This document shows positions 29,025-39,604 of a stretch of 64,000 nucleotides of DNA, in pieces. A program made the position numbers and the translations under genes. Source of the stretch: Pseudonocardia sp. CNS-139 (GTDB lineage Bacteria; Actinomycetota; Actinomycetes; Mycobacteriales; Pseudonocardiaceae); NCBI GenBank assembly GCA_001942415.1, contig MKJX01000077.1, positions 29,397 to 93,396 on the forward strand, written 5' to 3'. The notes beneath the pieces were generated by a model. It was given only the letters and a program-made list of their open reading frames with translations. It did no database searches and was not told where the DNA came from. Every line of letters begins with the position of its first letter. The stretch's first letter is position 1.

Positions 29025-30183
29025 CTAACGGGCGGTGCGCAGCCGGCGGGCCGGCACGGCCTGCGGCGCCCCGCCGCTCGCCAGCCGCTCGCCCACCTCG
29101 CGCAGCCCGTCGAGGTCGGCGCGTCGGCGGCCACCACCGGCACGCGGGTGACGGCCACCGCGGGGTGCGCGCTGGTGAAGCGGGTGAGCAGGTGCTCCTC
29201 GCGGTCGGCCAGCTCCACGCGGTCGGCGTGCAGCCGCAGCACGGCGGCGGCGAGCGGGGTGCCGCGCAGCCCGGCGGCCGCGTGCCGGGCCTTCGCGGCC
29301 GAGAGGTCGGCGAGCACCGGGTGTGTGCGGTTGAGCACGAGCCCGGCCAGCGGCATCTCCTCGGCGGAGAGCCGGTCCACGAAGTAGGCGGCCTCGCGCA
29401 GCGCGTCCGGCTCCGGGGCGGCCACCACCAGGAACGCCGTGCCGGGCGAGCGCAGCAGCGCGTAGGTGGCCGTCGCGCGTTCGCGGAAGCCGCCGAACAT
29501 CGTGTCGAACGCCTGCACGAACGCGACGCGTCGGCGAGCAGCTGGCCGCCGAGAATGGTCGAGACCGCCTTGGCGAACAGCGAGAACCCGGCGCCGACGA
29601 TCTTGCGCAGGCCGCGCCCGCCGGCCCGCGCGGGGGCCGAGAGCAGGCGGATCATGCGCCCGTCGAGGAAGTTAGACATGCGCTGGGGGGCGTCCAGGAA
29701 GTCGAGCGCCGAACGCGACGGCGGGGTGTCCACCACGATGAGGTCCCACTCGCCCTTGGCGGCGAGCTGGCCCAGCTTCTCCATCGCCATGTACTCCTGC
29801 GTGCCGGAGAAGGACGTGGAGATCGTCTGGTAGAAGGGGTTCGCGAGGATCGCCGCCGCCCGCTCGGGGGTGCTGTGCATCTCGACCATCTCGTCGAAGG
29901 TGCGGCGCATGTCGAGCATCATCGCGTGCAGCTCGCCGGGGCCGGCGGCGTCGGCGACGCGCCCCGGCTCGTTGCCCAGCGCGGCCAGCCCGAGGGCCTG
30001 CGCGAGCCGCTTGGCCGGGTCGATCGTCAGCACCACGGTGCGGCGCCCGCGCTCGGCCGCCCGCAGCGCCAGCGCGGCCGACGTCGTGGTCTTGCCCACC
30101 CCGCCCGAGCCGCAGCACACCACCACCCGGGTCGCGGGGTCGTCGAGCAGCGCGTCGACGTCGAGCGGCGGGGAGCCCGTCAC
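29025..30183 (-). CDS. ArsA/GET3-like anion-transporting ATPase, second of pair, Rv3679/Rv3680 type (two frameshifts)
   Basis: About 386 residues. Walker [19 protein letters not shown] (about 18-35), A-prime region [16 protein letters not shown], switch [11 protein letters not shown]. Missing bases near 29528 and 29117 split the C-terminal half ([17 protein letters not shown]). GTG 30183 overlaps the stop of the sister gene (GTGA). In mycobacteria the pair acts downstream of a redox-responsive locus with whiB4; the cargo is not known from sequence. Confidence 0.85.
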
Positions 30184-31257
30184 GGACCCACCTCGGTGAG
30201 CGCCCGGCCCACACCCTGCGCGGTGAGCGTCCCGGCCAGCTCGTAGAGCGAGCCGAGGTCCACGCCGTCGACCAGCTCGGGAAGCTCCAGCCGGGGCAGC
30301 GCGGACGCCTCGGCCAGCCGGGCGAGCGCCGCGCCCTCGGCGTGCACGCGCACGGCGTGCTCCACGGTCTCGGCCACCAGCCCGTCCACGACGTCCGGCG
30401 GGAGGTCGAGCCCCGCGGACGCGAGCCCGGCCCGGACGCGGTCGGCGTCCACCCGGCCGCCGGCCGCGGCCGCCACCGAGCGGTCCGGCAGCCACTGCGG
30501 GCGCACCCGGTTGACGAACACCGCGCCGGTCGGGAAGCCGGCGGCGGCCAGCTCGTCCACGGTCTCCAGCGTCTCCGTGACGGGCAGCTCGGCCAGCAGC
30601 GCGACGAGGTGCACGGCGGTGAGCGGGGAGTGCAGCACCTGCACCACCCCGGCGGCCTGGCTGTGGATCGGGCCGCTGCGCGCGAGGTCGGCCATCGCCT
30701 TGGTGACGTCCAGGAAGCCCACCACGCGGCCGGTGGGCGGCGCGTCGACGACCACGGCGTCGTACACCGGGCGCCCGTCGGGGCCCTTCCGGTTGACGCA
30801 CTCCTTGATCTTCCCGGTGAGCAGCACGTCGCGCAGGCCGGCGCGAGCGTCGTGGCGAACTCGATGGCGCCCATCCGGCGCAGCGTGCGCCCGGCCATCC
30901 CGAGCCGGTAGAACAGCTCGAAGTACTCCAGCAGCGCGGCCTCGGCGTCGATCGCGAGCGCGCGCACCTCGCCGCCGCCGGGCGCGACGCGATCTTGCGC
31001 TCCTCGTAGGGCAGCGGGGGCGTGTCGAAGATCTGGCGATGCCCTGCCCTTGCGCTCCTCGTAGGGCAGCGGGGGCGTGTCGAAGATCTGGCGATGCCCT
31101 GCCGCCCCTCGACCTCGACGAGCAGCGTGCGCCGGCCGCCGGAGGCCAGCGCGAGCGCCAGGGCGGCGGCCACCGTGGTCTTGCCCGTGCCGCCCTTGCC
31201 CGAGACGACGTGGAGGCGGGCGGCCGACAGGGCCGCTGGCCAACCGGATGACGTCAC
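30180..31257 (-). CDS. ArsA/GET3-like ATPase, first of pair, disrupted by a 55-bp tandem duplication
   Basis: Walker [20 protein letters not shown] near the start, then [43 protein letters not shown]. The [14 protein letters not shown] segment is coded twice because 30994-31048 is repeated at 31049-31103. Removing one copy and restoring three single bases yields about 341 residues. The gene is paired with the downstream sister and heads the operon, 72 bases from the divergent DUF4177 gene. Either assembly error or a real disruption. Confidence 0.78.
30994..31103. repeat. Perfect 55-bp tandem duplication inside an ArsA-like gene
   Basis: Two exact head-to-tail copies, 30994-31048 and 31049-31103. 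55 is not a multiple of three, so it shifts frame. Both copies carry the same apparent missing C in GCCAGATC. Confidence 0.9.
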
Positions 31258-31329
31258 CGTTCCAGGTTACGGAGGGCCCGCGCGCCCGGCCGCCTCGACG
31301 GGGTGAGGCGCTGGCTACAGTGCCCAGTC

Positions 31330-31503
31330 ATGACCTCCACCGAGGTGACCAGGTGGGAATACCTCACCGCACCCGTGCTGATCCACAACACGCAGGCGAT
31401 CCTCAACAACTTCGGCCGTGACGGCTGGGAGCTGGTCGCGGTGACCACCGGCGCGAACCCGGAGCAGCTCGTGGCCTGGTTCAAGCGCCCGGCGAAGGGC
31501 TGA
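31330..31503 (+). CDS. DUF4177 protein, Rv3678A-like
   Basis: 57 residues: WEYLTAPVLIHNTQAILNNF and GRDGWELVAVTTG are typical of the short DUF4177 family, function unknown. ATG 31330. Six bases before the RidA gene and in the same order as in mycobacteria, so both are likely one transcript. Confidence 0.78.
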   Translation: MTSTEVTRWEYLTAPVLIHNTQAILNNFGRDGWELVAVTTGANPEQLVAWFKRPAKG

Positions 31504-31508
31504 CGCCG

Positions 31509-31994
31509 GTGGCCACCCCGAGCGAGCGGCTCGCCGAGCTGGGCATCACGCTGCCGCCCGTCCCGACGCCCGCCGGTGCGTACATCCCGGCCCGCCGGTT
31601 CGGCGACGCGGTCTACACCTCCGGTCAGGTCCCGGTCGTCGACGGCAAGCCGGCCGCACTGGGCAAGCTCGGCGCGGAGGTCGACGCCGAGGAGGGCTAC
31701 CGGCTGGCCCGGATCTGCGCCCTCAACGCGCTGGCCGCCGCCGACGCGCTGGTCGGCATCGACGCGATCGTGGGCGTCGTGAAGGTCGTCGGGTTCGTCG
31801 CCTCGGCGCCCGGGTTCACCGGCCAGCCGGGCGTGCTCAACGGCGCCTCCGACGTGCTCGGCGAGGTCTTCGGCGAGAGCGGCCGGCACGCGCGCTCGGC
31901 CGTCGGCGTCGCGGAGCTGCCGCTCGGCGTGCCGGTCGAGGTCGAGCTGATCCTGCAGGCGGGCACGGCGCACGCGGCCGAGGCCGGCGCATGA
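31509..31994 (+). CDS. RidA/YjgF-family protein, Rv3678c-like
   Basis: 161 residues. Trimeric enamine/imine deaminase fold: YTSGQVPVVDGKPAALGKLG, EEGYRLARICALNALAA, SDVLGEVFGESGRHARSAVGVAELPLGVPVEVELI, including the arginine that binds substrate carboxylates. Longer N-terminus than classic RidA, as in the YjgF subgroup 7 type. Stop overlaps the next ATG (ATGA). Confidence 0.85.
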   Translation: MATPSERLAELGITLPPVPTPAGAYIPARRFGDAVYTSGQVPVVDGKPAALGKLGAEVDAEEGYRLARICALNALAAADALVGIDAIVGVVKVVGFVASAPGFTGQPGVLNGASDVLGEVFGESGRHARSAVGVAELPLGVPVEVELILQAGTAHAAEAGA

Positions 31995-32590
31995 CCTCGC
32001 CCGACGCGGCCTGCCACGAGCTGCTCCTGCGGATGGCCGGCCGGCTGCCCGACGAGCTGCTCTGGCGGATGCGCGACTGGCTCGCCGACGGCGGCCGCGA
32101 CGCGCTGGCCGCGACGCTGCCCCGCGAGCTGCTGCGCCACCGCGTCGGGCTCACCGACCACGAGCGGGACCTGCTGGAGACGGCGGTCGTGGAGTGGGGT
32201 GCCGCGCACCAGCTGCTCGACGCGGTGCTGCCGGCCCTCGACCCCGACGAGGTCACCGTCACCTTCCGGGCCGACCCGGGGGCCGCGGACCTCGACACGG
32301 CCGCGCTGAGCGTGCTCGCGGTGGTGCGCGGCCACCCCGGTTGCGTCGAGCTGCGGCAGGGCTCGCGGCGCTCGGCGGGCGCTCCCGAGCAGCGGGTGGT
32401 GCTCGTTCTCGGCGCCGAACGGCCGTGGGCGCTCACGGGCACCCTTCAGCGCGTCCTGCGGGCCCACGGCGACCGCACACCGTGCGTGGAGGTGCTCCCG
32501 CCGCACGGGGAGCCACCTGCGTACCACCGGGCAGCCATCATCGGATCAGCGCCGCTGTGGCGTTCTGCGGCGGCGCTTGCCGGCGCGTGA
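31991..32590 (+). CDS. Uncharacterised actinobacterial protein, paralogue of the next gene
   Basis: 199 residues, soluble. Begins with an all-helical segment (CHELLLRMAGRLPDELLWRMRDWLADG) that resembles the start of the next protein (THDLLLALAGRVDDDLL), so the two arose by duplication. C-terminal half has alternating strands (ALSVLAVVRGHPGCVELRQG, RVVLVLGAERPWALTG, CVEVLPPHGEPPAYHRAAI). No motif recognised. ATGA overlap with ridA indicates coupling. Confidence 0.65.
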   Translation: MTSPDAACHELLLRMAGRLPDELLWRMRDWLADGGRDALAATLPRELLRHRVGLTDHERDLLETAVVEWGAAHQLLDAVLPALDPDEVTVTFRADPGAADLDTAALSVLAVVRGHPGCVELRQGSRRSAGAPEQRVVLVLGAERPWALTGTLQRVLRAHGDRTPCVEVLPPHGEPPAYHRAAIIGSAPLWRSAAALAGA

Positions 32591-32633
32591 GGCGGACCGG
32601 CCCGGTCGGACCGGCGGGACGGGAGGGGGGCGG

Positions 32634-34436
32634 ATGAGGGACGGGACGTCGTCGGGGGACACGACCCACGACCTGTTGCTGGCACTGGCCGGCCGCGTGG
32701 ACGACGACCTGCTCGCCCGCGCACGCGAGCTGGTCGCCGTCGGGGAGGACGCCAGGGCCGTCGAGCTCGTCGCCGCGAGCCTCGTCGCGGCCCGTGCCGT
32801 GCTCCCGGCCGGCGTGCGCGGCGCCCTCGTCGCGGCCGCCCGCGTCGCCCGCACCGGCCTCGACGCCGACACCGCGCTCCCGCCGCCCCGCCCCGAGGAC
32901 GGCACCGAGCACCGCTTCGCCGCACCCCCGGACGACGACCGTGTGGCCGGCGCGCTGCTCGGGCTGCCGGAGCGGGCGCTGGCGGGCTGCCAGGTGCTCC
33001 TCGTCCACCGCCGCACCCCGGCCGGCTCGCGCCCGGGCCGGTGCCGCACCCCGTGGTGCTCGTCGTCGCCCCGGACGGCACCCGGCCCGTCGAGGTGCTC
33101 GCCTACCAGGTCGCCGTCGCGATCGAGCGGGCCGCGCCCGGGCGTCGGTCGAGGTGCTGACGGCCGACACCGAGCCGACCGACTACCACGCGTCCGCGCT
33201 CCGCTACGCCGTGCCCGTGATCTCCGCGCGCGACGTGCCGGCGCCGGCCGAGCCGGCGCGCCGCCGGGTGCCGGACACCGCGGGCCTGCTCGGGCCGTCG
33301 AGCCCGCACGAGGACGAGCCGCTGGGCGGCCTGCTGCCGACCCGCCGGCCCGGCACCCGGCCGGTCGCGGACGAGCCCGCGGAGCGCGAGGAACGCGCCG
33401 CCGACCGCCCGGACCCCGGCTCCACCGACCCGGCCGTGGCCGTCCTGCCGACCGACCGGCGCCGCCCGCGCGAGTCCACGGCCGAGGAGGACCTGCGCCC
33501 GGCCCGGGACGAGCCGCCCGCCCGGCCGGGGCCCCGGCCCCTCGCGGGCGGGCGGATCCGGCGCCCGTCCGTCACGCCGATCACGCGCGCGTCGGTGCCC
33601 AACCCGATCCCGCTGGCCCGCCGCAGCGGTCCGGTGCCGGTCACCCGCCAGCTCACGCCCGTCGACCCGCCGTCCGACGAGGACGTCCGCGACCCCCGCG
33701 ACCAGGGCGCCGACCGGCCGTCCGGCCCGGCGCCGCGCCGGGTGCCGGACCAGCGCCCGCGCGACGACGCCGACGACCCGCTGAACGACCCTCTCAGCGA
33801 CCCGCTGGACCAGCCGCTGCTGGACCCGCTGCTCGACCCGACGATCCACGAGGACGACCCGCTGGGCGTCGGCCGGATGCCGGCCGCGGACCGGCCGCGC
33901 CCGACCCGCGCCCCGGACGACGAGTGGTCGTCCGACTGGCTCTCGGCACGTGGGCCATGGCCCCGTCCACGCTGGACGAGACGCGCACCCGCGACCGGGC
34001 CCCCGAGCCCGCGGACGCCCGCACGGACGAGTCCGACGAGCTCCCCCGGCGCGCGGCGCGGCACCGCTACGCCGACGAGCCGGCCCCGGTCGACGAGCTC
34101 GACGACGGCGCGGACCTCCTCGACGAGGACGAGGACGACGGCCCCCGGGCCGATCTGGAGCCCGATCCCGACCCGGACGGCAACAGCCTCGGGCTGCGCC
34201 CGGAGTCGGTGGCCCGGCTCAGCGACGCCGACCGCCAGCTGCTCGCCCGCCTGCAGGCCGAGCTGCTGGAGGGCCGTCGGCCGCGGGTCACCCGGCGGGC
34301 CGGGATCGGCAACTCGTTCGGGCCCGCGGCGAACGGCGTCAACGGGGTGAACGGCGTGAACGGGTCCGGCGCGCACGGCAACAACGGCTCCGGCACCAAC
34401 GGCCACCGCACGGACCCGCCGGACCTGGCCGGATAG
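32634..34436 (+). CDS. Long low-complexity protein with helical N-terminal domain (three frameshifts)
   Basis: About 601 residues after three single-base repairs (near 33033, 33142 and 33948). Residues 1-200 are a folded domain like the previous protein (HDLLLALAGRVDDDLLARAR ... EVLTADTEPTDYHASALRYA). The rest is Pro/Arg/Asp-rich and probably unfolded, with the repeats DPLNDPLSDPLDQPLLDPLL, acidic DELDDGADLLDEDEDD, and a C-terminal NGVNGVNGVNGSG run. Function unknown; long disordered tail suggests a scaffold or interaction role. Confidence 0.62.
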   Translation: MRDGTSSGDTTHDLLLALAGRVDDDLLARARELVAVGEDARAVELVAASLVAARAVLPAGVRGALVAAARVARTGLDADTALPPPRPEDGTEHRFAAPPDDDRVAGALLGLPERALAGCQVLLVHRRTPAGSRPGRCRTPWCSSSPRTAPGPSRCSPTRSPSRSSGPRPGVGRGADGRHRADRLPRVRAPLRRARDLRARRAGAGRAGAPPGAGHRGPARAVEPARGRAAGRPAADPPARHPAGRGRARGARGTRRRPPGPRLHRPGRGRPADRPAPPARVHGRGGPAPGPGRAARPAGAPAPRGRADPAPVRHADHARVGAQPDPAGPPQRSGAGHPPAHARRPAVRRGRPRPPRPGRRPAVRPGAAPGAGPAPARRRRRPAERPSQRPAGPAAAGPAARPDDPRGRPAGRRPDAGRGPAAPDPRPGRRVVVRLALGTWAMAPSTLDETRTRDRAPEPADARTDESDELPRRAARHRYADEPAPVDELDDGADLLDEDEDDGPRADLEPDPDPDGNSLGLRPESVARLSDADRQLLARLQAELLEGRRPRVTRRAGIGNSFGPAANGVNGVNGVNGSGAHGNNGSGTNGHRTDPPDLAG

Positions 34437-34494
34437 GCAGTCCCGCGTCCGGACGCCTTGTTCTGCCTGGTCGGGAGCGCGGACCCTGGTCGGG

Positions 34495-35534
34495 GTGACC
34501 TCGAAGTCGCCCCACGTGGCATCGTTCTCCGACCTCACGCCGGCGTCGAGAGCGAGCTGGGCTCCGTGACCCAGCTCGACGCCGGCGCGCTGCCGATCCT
34601 GCGCGGCCTGTCGATCAAGCGCGTCGTGCTGGAGCCGGGTGCCATCCGCGAGCCGCAGTGGAACGTCAACGCCAACCAGCTCGCCTACTGCCTCTCGGGC
34701 ACCGTGCTGGTGGCCACGCTCGGCAACGCGGACAGCTTCTCGTCGTTCGTCGTGACGGCCGGGCAGATGTACCACGTGGAGTCCGGCGCGATCTACCACA
34801 TCGAGAACGTGGGGGACGGCCGCGCCGAGCTGGTGCTCGCGCTGCGCACCGAGGACCCGCAGCACTTCTCGCTGCGGGCGAGCTTCAACGCCATGACCGA
34901 CGCGGTGCTCGGCAACACCTACGACCTGCCGGCGTCCGCGTTCGCCGGCTTCGACCGCGCTCCGGCCGACCAGATCGTCCGCCGCGAGGGCCCGGCCGAC
35001 GTCCCGGCGGGCGCCGGCCTGCCGAACGCCCGCCTGTTCGACGTCGAGGGCCAGCACGCGCCGCTCTCGTACGCGTACGGGCACGCCCGGCTGGCCCGCA
35101 AGCAGTTCTGGGCCGCTCTCGACGACATGTCGATGTACTCGCTGCAGATCCGGGAGAACGGCATGCGCGAGCCGCACTGGCACCCGGTCACCGCCGAGAT
35201 GGGCTACGTGGCCGCGGGGCACGCCCGGATGCGCGTGCTCGACCCGGACGGCACGCTCGACGAGTACCTCCTGGGCCCTGGCGAGGTGTACTTCGTCCCG
35301 CGCGCCTACCCGCACCACATCGAGGTCGTCGGCGCCGACGACATCCACTTCCTGATCTTCTTCGACCAGCCGACTCCCGGTGACGTCGGCTACCGCGCCA
35401 CCGCGACCGCGTTCTCCCGCGAGGCGCTGGCCGCGGGCTTCGGCCTGCGCGAGCGCGACCTGCCGCGGTTCCCGGCCACCCCGGTCGACCCGCTGATCGT
35501 CGGACGGCGCAACCCGGTCGACCCGCTCGCCTGA
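34495..35534 (+). CDS. Bicupin protein, oxalate decarboxylase-like
   Basis: About 346 residues with two cupin domains. The C-terminal one has a complete metal site pattern (REPHWHPVTAEMGYVAAGHARM, later HH in YPHHIEV). In the N-terminal one the histidines are replaced (REPQWNVNANQLAYCLSG), so one metal site is expected. GTG 34495 gives MTSKSPHVASFSDLTPAS and needs one base near 34550; without that, TTG 34458 keeps a single frame. Could act on oxalate or another small acid. Convergent with the FUSC gene, four bases apart. Confidence 0.72.
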
Positions 35535-35538
35535 CCCG

Positions 35539-37820
35539 TCAGGGCGGCGCGGTCCCGGCCGGCACGCGGCCGGTCGGTCCGTCGGCAGGCCGGGCGGCGG
35601 GCCCGTCCGCCGCCGTGCGCGCGGCCTCCTGGACGAGGTCCTGCAGGCGGCGGGCGGCGTCGACGTGGTCGCAGGTCCACTCCAGCCGCACCGTCTGCGC
35701 CCGGACGGCGGCGTCCGGGGCGGGCGCCGCCCGGAGGTCCTCCCGCAGCGCCTCGACCAGCCGCACCGCCGACCCGCGGTCCCGGGGGAGCGCGTGCGGC
35801 ACCGCGCCGGACCCGGTGATCGCCTGCGCCATCGCGGCGAACCAGTTCGTCACGCGCTCGGTGGTGACGACCAGCTCCAGCTGGGCCCGCGGCGCCTCGA
35901 CGGGGGCCGGGCCGGCGTCGGCCCAGAGCGCGGAGACCGCGTCGGCGGTCAGCCGCAGCCCGGCCACCCCCGTGAGCAGGGACGCGACCTGGGCGAGGCT
36001 CAGCCGCTTGTTGCCGCGCTCGGCCAGGTACTCGCGGAACGCGTCGTCGAGCCGGCGGGCGGCGGCCGCCGCGCGCGTCCGGGCCGCGCCCACAGCGTCC
36101 GCGGCGGCGTCGCCCGCGCCGCTCTCGGCGGCGGCGCGCAGGTACGCCGCGCAGTCCGCGTACGCCTCGGCCAGCGCCTGCCGCAGCGCCCCGGCCGCAC
36201 CCCGCGGCCAGAAGAGCGCCCCGACGGCCAGGCTCACCGCGCAGCCGATCGCGACGTCCTCGATCCGCACGAGCCCGATCTGCCACCCCGCCGGCCGATG
36301 ACGTTGAACAGGATCAGCAGCGTGACGGTGAACCCGGCCTGGCCCGCGGTGAACGAGACCGCCGGGGCGATGCCGGCCACCAGCACCGCGAACGGCAGCA
36401 GCGCCCACAGCAGCGGCGGGTTCGCGCCGAGCACGACCACCAGCAGGCCCCCGACGACGAACCCGATCGTCGTCCCGACCAACCCGCGCACGACGCTCTG
36501 CCCGGTGCTCAGCGCGTTGGAGCGCAGCACGGACATGGCGCCGAGCACGATCCAGAACGAGTGCTGGGCGCCGCTCAGGTCCGCCACCAGCACCGCGCCG
36601 CCGAGCGCGATCCCGCCGCGGAGGCTGTTGCGCAGCCACACGGAGTGCGGCTCGATGTGCGCGAGCGCCCGCTGCTGCGCCGAGGCGATCGTCCCGGAGA
36701 GCCCCGGCTGCTGCCGGCCCAGCGCCTTCTGCCACCAGGGCCGCCCCTCCGCGGCCGCGGCGATCGCGATGTTCTCGGCGATCGCCGTCACAGCGAACGA
36801 CAGCTCCTGCGCGCGGAAGCTCGGGGCCGGTGTGCCGGCGACCTGCTCGGCGGGGCGCCCGTCGCCGCCCGGTTCCACGTCGGCGACGGCCGTCGCCGCC
36901 ATGGCCCGGTGGGCGCGCTCGAGGTCGTCGAGATGCCCTTGCAGGCTGTCCCGGGGCTCCTGCTGCGCGAGCACCCGGCCCGCGTGGTCGAGCAGCACCG
37001 CGGCCGCCGTCTTCACCGCCCGGACCGTCGGGTCCACCCGCGGCCGGTGCCGGGTGGCGGAGGCGTCGTCGAGCACCACGCTCAGCCAGACGACCTCGTC
37101 GACCAGCCGGACGATCGCGCGGGCCGCCGTGGTCAGCCCCGCGGGCCGGTACGGCGTGGCCAGGAACGTCGTGCGCAGCGCGGCGACGGCAGCGTCGGAC
37201 CGGTCGACCGCCTCGGCGACGGAGCCGGCGGCGCCGCCGGGCCACCGCCCCGCCTCGGCGGTCAGGCGCTCGGACAGCCGGGCGCACGCCTCGGCCGCGG
37301 CGGCGCGCAGCGGCTCGGAGCGGGGCGCGGGCCACAGCAGCGTGACGGCGGGCAGCGAGACCACACCGGCCATCAGCCAGCCCAGCAGCCGGTCCGGGAT
37401 CGCCGCGGGCCCGGCCGGCGTGGCGACCGGCAGGACGAAGCTCAGCAGGATCGACGTGCTCGCCCCGGCCAGCGCCGAGCTCACCACCCCGGAGAAGAGC
37501 ACGAGGAACCCGACGACGAGCATGGCGGCCGCCGCCACCCACGGGTCTCCCGAGGCCAGCGTGCCGAGGACGATGAGCACGCACCCGATGCCGACCAGCG
37601 AGACCTGCGCGGCCAGCCGTTCGGCCAGCGCGCCGCCGAAGTCCGCGAAGAGCAGCATCGCGAACGAGCCGAAGGCGGCGAAGGTCGCCGCGACCGGGTT
37701 GCCGAGCACCTGCACCCCGACGGCGAGCAGCGCGGGCATGACGATCGCCGTGCGGGCCGCGCGCCGGGTCGCGCGCAGGTCGCCGTCGCGGGCGAGCAGC
37801 CACCGGTGAACCCTGCGCAC
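35539..37820 (-). CDS. FUSC-family membrane protein, aromatic acid exporter-like (one frameshift)
   Basis: About 760 residues with two sets of hydrophobic segments, one near the N-terminus (AIVMPALLAVGVQVLG to LLLSFVLPVA) and one after residue 395 (SLRGGIALGGAVLVADLSG, HSFWIVLGAMSVLRSNAL typical of FUSC), separated and followed by cytoplasmic helical regions. One base is missing near 36292, restoring QIGLVRIEDVAIGCAVSL. Related proteins export aromatic acids or unknown small molecules. Stands alone in its strand block. Confidence 0.8.
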
Positions 37821-37874
37821 GCCTTACCACTACCCGAGCCGGCGCGGCCCATCCTCACGACGGGCGGCGGGGCG

Positions 37875-38778
37875 CTACGGGGCTCCGTCCGCCGCCGCCC
37901 GGATCTCCGCCACCAGCTCCTGCAGCCGCAGCCCGCGGGCGACGTCCAGCGCGGGCGGCGGGCCGGCGCCGTCCACGGCCGCGACCAGCTCGTCGAGCAG
38001 CGCGGCGTAGCACTCCTGCGGCACCACCGCGCCCGGCGAGCCGGTGCCGCCCGGCCCGGCCGAAGACGGTGAACTCGATCTCCGACGGGTCCACCGGGAG
38101 CCGCATCGAGAGCGTCGCGGTGCTGTGCGCACCGCCCGCGTGGGCGAGGCCGAAGCGCCAGAGGTCCGGCTCGTCGTGGTGCGCCCACGCCACCCGGGTG
38201 ACCGGGCCGGCCGCGGCGTCCAGCAGGTCGACGACGTGCGGGCCGAGGTCGAGCAGCGCGCCGTGCTCGGCCCGCCACGCCGAGCCCGCGTACGGCCCGC
38301 CGAGCAGCGAGCCCGAGAGCCAGCGGGCCGAGGCGACCGTGTCGGCGCCGGGCGCCGCCGGGATCGCGGCCAGCCAGTCCCGCACGGCCGGCGCATGCCG
38401 CAGGATCAGCACCATCGTCGAGTGCACGCCTGCGGTGCGGACCGCGTCGACCACGGCGGCGGCGTCCGCGACCGTGCCGGCGAGCGGCTTCTCGCAGATC
38501 AGGTGCCGGCCGGCGGCCGCGGCGCGCGCCGCGAGCGGACCCTGCACGTGCGGCGGCACCGCGAACGCGACGGCGTCCACGTCGGCGAGCAGGTCGTCGA
38601 CGGCCGCGTGCGCGCGCCCGCCGTACTCGGCGGCGAGCTGCGCGGCGACCTCGGGACGGCGGGTCCACACCCCGGCGACCTCGGTGCCGGGGTGCGCCGC
38701 GAGGCCGGGCCCGTGCACCGCCCTCGCCCACGGTCCGCCGCCGATCAGTCCCACCCGCAACCGGTCCACGACCGCCAT
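37875..38778 (-). CDS. Gfo/Idh/MocA-family NAD(P)-dependent oxidoreductase (frameshift)
   Basis: About 300 residues. Rossmann start VGLIGGGPWARAVHGPGLAAH, then FAVPPHVQGPLAARAAAAGRHLICEKPLA with the EKP motif lysine, and DLGPHVVDLLDAAAG in the second domain. Frame breaks near 38045; two missing bases or one extra base explain it. Oxidises a sugar or inositol-like alcohol; substrate unknown. Divergent from the Nudix gene across 29 bases, so a shared promoter is likely. Confidence 0.82.
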
Positions 38779-38807
38779 CCTCGCCTGCGGCGGGTTACTG
38801 TCCGGAG

Positions 38808-39604
38808 GTGGCTCCAGCGTCCGTCGAACCCCGGCCGGCGGCGACCGTCGTGCTCCTGCGCGACCGGCCCGACCCACCGCCCGGACGCACCCCGCTCCAG
38901 GTCTTCCTGCAGCGCCGCGCCGCGGGCATGGCGTTCGCCGGCGGGATGACGGTCTTCCCAGGCGGTGGCGTCGACGCGGCCGACCGGCCGGACCCGGACC
39001 GCTGGACCGGCCCCGATCCGGCGTGGTGGGGCGAGCGGCTGGGCGTCCCGGCCGAGCAGGCGGGGGCGCTCGTCTCGGCCGCGGTGCGCGAGACGTTCGA
39101 GGAGTGCGGCGTGCTGCTCGCCGGCCCGGACGTCCCCGACGGCGCCGCGGACCTGCGGGCCGACCTCGTCGCCCACCGCCGGACGCTCGCCGGCGTGCTG
39201 CGCGACGCCGGCCTCGTGCTGCGCGCCGACCTGCTGCGGCCGTGGGCGCGCTGGATCACGCCGGAGTCGGCGCCGCGGCGCTACGACACCGCGTTCTTCG
39301 TGGCCCGCGTGCCGGCCGGGCAGGACGCCGACGCGCACACCACCGAGGCCGTCGAGGCCACCTGGTGGCACCCGGCCGAGCGCTGGAGCACTGGGCACGC
39401 CGCGACGTGAAGCTCATGGCGCCGACCTTCCGCTCGCTGGAGGAGCTGGCCGCGCTCCCGGACGCCGACGCCGTGCTGACCGCGGCGCGCACCCGCGAGA
39501 TCCGCCCGGTGCTGCCCGTGGTGCGGCGCGAGGGCGGGCGGACCGCCGTCACGGTCCCGGGGCAGCCCGACTTCGTGCTGACGAAGGACGGGGTCGTCCC
39601 GTGA
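38808..39604 (+). CDS. Nudix hydrolase (one frameshift)
   Basis: About 265 residues. Nudix region AFAGGMTVFPGGGVDAAD with later AAVRETFEECGVLL (REx2EEx type), a long-spaced Nudix as in NUDT19/CoA-type hydrolases. One base missing near 39388 restores ALEHWARRDVKLMAPTFRSLEELAAL. GTG start at 38808. Stop overlaps the GTG of the metallo-beta-lactamase gene. Confidence 0.82.
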
